A stretch of DNA of 9,200 nt, from positions 1 through 9,200 of the forward strand of contig DFEL01000159.1 in the NCBI GenBank assembly GCA_002369055.1, in the 5' to 3' direction. The notes under the pieces were generated by a model. That model was not told where the DNA came from. It ran no database searches and saw only the letters and a list, made by a program, of their open reading frames with translations. A program made the position numbers and the translations under genes. The DNA is from Cyanobacteria bacterium UBA3803. GTDB taxonomy: Bacteria > Cyanobacteriota > Vampirovibrionia > Gastranaerophilales > Gastranaerophilaceae. Below are positions 6,912 through 9,200 of this stretch, piece after piece (the first letter of the stretch is position 1; each line of letters begins with the position of its first letter).

Positions 6912-7703
6912 GTGACAATCACGTTGTATAACAAGCCAAATAAAGATATGTTGTCAGAAATGTCTGCAAAGCCCGCTTTGAGCGAAGATGAATCATATAA
7001 GCTTTGTGTAAAAGCGGATGCTCTAAGGCTTGCAAACATGTTTCAAGAATCTGTACCAAAATATTTGCGTTCGATTTTTTATAAGCGGGACAATGCAGAT
7101 GCATATTACGGGCTGGCTCTTTCTTATAAAGGTTTGCAAAATTATGATAAAGCAATAGAAACTCTGGAAAAAGTATTGTCGTATAAAATTGATGACTTTG
7201 CAATTTATTATGAACTTGGAATTTGTCATCTTATGAACGGCACTCCTTGTCCTGCAATAAAATGTTTAATTCGCTCTATTCAGCTTAATCCTGACAACCT
7301 CAATGCACAAGTTCAACTTGCACTTGCACATGAACTTGTTGGAGAACAAGAAATGGCTTTGATGATTTATCAACGAATTATTGAAGTTGCACCTGATTTC
7401 CTTAAAGCCTACAAACATAAAGCAGCATTATTAATGAGCCTTGATGAGTATAAAGATGCAAGCACAGTATTTAATCAAATTTTGAAAGTAAAACCAACTT
7501 ATGCAAAAGCACTTCTTGGTATAGGAATTTGCTTTGATAAATTAAAACGTTCTGTTGATGCAATGCGTTATTACAAAAAATTTATACAGAACAAACCTGA
7601 ATCTTCGCATACACCATTCGTAGAAAACAGATTGTTTGACTTGAAGAAATCAAGACCTAAAAACAAAACCTTTTCACTGGTATCAAACCCTATTAACGTG
7701 TAA
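6912..7703 (+). CDS. Tetratricopeptide repeat (TPR) protein, six repeats
   Basis: This is a 263-residue protein, almost wholly TPR. After a 27-residue leader, six consecutive 34-residue units follow without insertion: 28-61, 62-95, 96-129, 130-163, 164-197 and 198-231. Each has the TPR pattern of small residues at positions 8 and 20 and Pro or Asp-Asn near the end (for example QLNPDN, EVAPDF, KVKPTY, QNKPES). A basic 32-residue tail ends the protein. There is no signal peptide or membrane helix, so it is probably cytoplasmic and a protein-binding scaffold; the partner is unknown. The start is GTG at 6912, supported by GAAGGGG at 6896-6902 nine bases upstream. ATG codons at residues 13 and 17 are alternatives without such a site. 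It is divergent from the secreted-protein operon and overlaps the convergent glycosidase gene by 11 bp. Confidence 0.9.
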   Translation: MTITLYNKPNKDMLSEMSAKPALSEDESYKLCVKADALRLANMFQESVPKYLRSIFYKRDNADAYYGLALSYKGLQNYDKAIETLEKVLSYKIDDFAIYYELGICHLMNGTPCPAIKCLIRSIQLNPDNLNAQVQLALAHELVGEQEMALMIYQRIIEVAPDFLKAYKHKAALLMSLDEYKDASTVFNQILKVKPTYAKALLGIGICFDKLKRSVDAMRYYKKFIQNKPESSHTPFVENRLFDLKKSRPKNKTFSLVSNPINV

Positions 7704-9200
7704 GTTCAAATATTTTAAACTGACTAGGGTATAATTTGTCAAAGAAAATGTGATTTTCAGGTGCTGCAAAAGAAACTCTTTCAAAATCTTCTCCGTTAAA
7801 AACATACTCTGCAACAGCGGAATAATCACCGGGAACATTTATTTTTTTATTAAAAACATCTTGCCCGTATTTAACTTCCGTATAATTATTTCCGTTTTCA
7901 TCCTGCTTTGTAAATTTTTCTGTTGGAGCCTGATAATTTGCTACAATCAAAAGTGCTTGTTTTAGAGTTTCTTTAGAAACTATCCAGCAAACATATCCGT
8001 CATCATCCTGTAAAATAATTTGTGCTTCGCCTTCTGTTACAACTTCAAAACTTCTTGCAAGTCTATTTATCGAATCAAACCTATTAAAGAAATGATAATT
8101 TTTATTTCTGTGCATTGAAACTTCATTTCCAACAGTTCTTTCAACTTCGCATTGCGTAAAGGATTCATCACCGTCAACATACATTACAGGTCTGTTTGCA
8201 TATTTACCACCCGGTAAAAACTTATATTTAAACCATTTAAAAATTGCACCGTTTTCACCTAATTGAGCAGGATATCTGTCAATTGCTTCAAATTCGCCAT
8301 CTTGATTATTATATGTTTTTAGGAATGATAAGCAATCTTTTGATTTCAAATCAACATTATAATTAGTTAAATCTTGATTATCTTCAACAATAACTTCAGG
8401 AGTTTTATCGGATTGAGATATTATATCGTTACCCCACAAAACATCAAAGCACATTTCTTTATGATATTTCTTGTAAAATTTATCCCACAACATATATTCC
8501 GCAAGTGTTGCAAAATAAGGAATTTTTGATTTCATATACCTGTTTAACTCGCCTAAAACCACTGACGGAGCACGATAACTAATAGGAAGTCCGTTTTTTG
8601 TTGAAACTTTATCTACAATATGATCAACATGGTCAACTCTAAATCCGTCAAAACCATATTTTTCTTGGAATTTTTCTAAATGCTCAATAAACTTTTTAAC
8701 AACAGGTTTATTAATATTTCCGTTTTCAAGAAATGCAAAATAGTAAGGTGTTTGACAGTCTAAATTAGCAAATGCAGTAACATCATTTCCTTCAAAATCA
8801 TAATGCTTAAATATAGGATACCCACCACATTCACTCATTTTTTGAAATACAGGAACACCCGCAGAACACCAAGCACCACCGGGTACAGTCCATAACCCCT
8901 CAGTTGTTAGTGCTTCTATAACATCATTTGTAATATCATCTTCCGTTAATTTTTTAGAAACATTTACATTTAATTTCTTTGCTATAACTTCTTTGACTTT
9001 TTTTAATAACTTAGCTTGATTATCTTTTAATGACGCATTATTTGAAATTTCCTTTTTATAATCTTCAAGCAAATTATCAAATTCATTATAAATTTCTTTA
9101 TATTTTGCAGAAAATTCACCTGCTCCGCCTTTTAAAATTTGTTTATACAGCTCTTTTGTAACATTTACATCTTCTTTATCAAATTTTTCTGCAAGTTTAT
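7693..9200 (-). CDS. Alpha-amylase family (GH13) glycoside hydrolase, N-terminus beyond window
   Basis: This is an alpha-glucan-type glycosidase of the GH13 clan; the exact substrate cannot be read. About 501 residues are visible and the frame stays open to the right edge, so a TTG at 9072 is internal. The TIM-barrel part carries region II DGFRVDHVDH (8620-8649, nucleophile Asp at 8632-8634) and region III TLAEYM (acid/base Glu at 8497-8499). GGK then RPVMYVDGDE is the usual strand just after region IV. Region IV itself is NNQDG (8296-8310, Asp at 8299-8301), with Gln where most GH13 enzymes have His. Region I (DxxxNH) is not visible and should lie past base 9200. Between it and region II is a Lys/Glu-rich, largely helical stretch (about 8900-9200) that looks like an enlarged insert. 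A beta-rich C-terminal domain ends at FELTR. No signal peptide can be judged. The 3' end overlaps the TPR gene by 11 bp. It fits starch or glycogen use in a fermenter. Confidence 0.88.
   Translation of the reverse strand, partial: KLAEKFDKEDVNVTKELYKQILKGGAGEFSAKYKEIYNEFDNLLEDYKKEISNNASLKDNQAKLLKKVKEVIAKKLNVNVSKKLTEDDITNDVIEALTTEGLWTVPGGAWCSAGVPVFQKMSECGGYPIFKHYDFEGNDVTAFANLDCQTPYYFAFLENGNINKPVVKKFIEHLEKFQEKYGFDGFRVDHVDHIVDKVSTKNGLPISYRAPSVVLGELNRYMKSKIPYFATLAEYMLWDKFYKKYHKEMCFDVLWGNDIISQSDKTPEVIVEDNQDLTNYNVDLKSKDCLSFLKTYNNQDGEFEAIDRYPAQLGENGAIFKWFKYKFLPGGKYANRPVMYVDGDESFTQCEVERTVGNEVSMHRNKNYHFFNRFDSINRLARSFEVVTEGEAQIILQDDDGYVCWIVSKETLKQALLIVANYQAPTEKFTKQDENGNNYTEVKYGQDVFNKKINVPGDYSAVAEYVFNGEDFERVSFAAPENHIFFDKLYPSQFKIFELTR

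Noticed and set aside
9070..9072. TTG as a start for the GH13 gene
   Set aside because: The minus-strand frame stays open to base 9200, catalytic region I has not yet appeared, and the TTG has no ribosome site.
1..9200. CRISPR array, insertion sequence, phage or toxin-antitoxin module, tRNA/rRNA
   Set aside because: No direct-repeat arrays, transposase or integrase motifs, terminal inverted repeats or RNA-gene signatures were found in the sequence read by eye.

Overview
This is an AT-rich window (by eye roughly 30% GC) of densely packed bacterial chromosome. It uses the standard code: TGA is a real stop at 4611-4613 and TGG encodes Trp. The GyrA C-terminal domain has a degenerate GyrA box (QNRATRG instead of QRRGGKG), which from memory is how cyanobacterial-lineage GyrA reads. 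With the low GC, Sec-secreted TolC-like proteins (implying an outer membrane) and a GH13 glycosidase, my best guess is a non-photosynthetic, fermentative member of Cyanobacteriota such as Gastranaerophilales/Melainabacteria. That assignment is inference and was not searched.

Layout. 1-1898 (+): 3' three quarters of gyrA, entering from the left, followed by a clear intrinsic terminator (1908-1943). 2033-4613 (+): a likely two-gene unit, an AI-2E/PerM-family membrane protein then a B12-binding-type radical SAM protein, read from a candidate extended -10 promoter in the 134-base gap after gyrA. 4599-6792 (-): a three-gene operon of two tandem paralogous secreted proteins with a TolC/OEP-like helical C-terminus, then a small YcxB-like membrane protein. 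6912-7703 (+): a protein made of six perfect 34-residue TPR units, divergent from that operon. 7693-9200 (-): a GH13 alpha-amylase-family gene whose N-terminus lies beyond the right edge.

Genes working together. GyrA and the glycosidase are housekeeping/metabolic genes with no obvious link to their neighbours. The less ordinary part is 4599-7703. The two paralogs are translationally coupled (TAATG junction), the YcxB-like gene follows after 11 bases, and the operon shares a 101-119 bp divergent control region with the TPR gene. A 13-base palindrome there supplies the -35 of the minus-strand promoter. This suggests, without proving, an envelope module of secreted half-size OEP-like proteins, a membrane partner and a TPR scaffold. 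Both convergent gene pairs overlap at their stop codons (15 and 11 bp), with no visible terminator between them.

No tRNA, rRNA, CRISPR array, insertion sequence, phage gene or riboswitch was recognised. No stretch over 300 bases lacks a gene.
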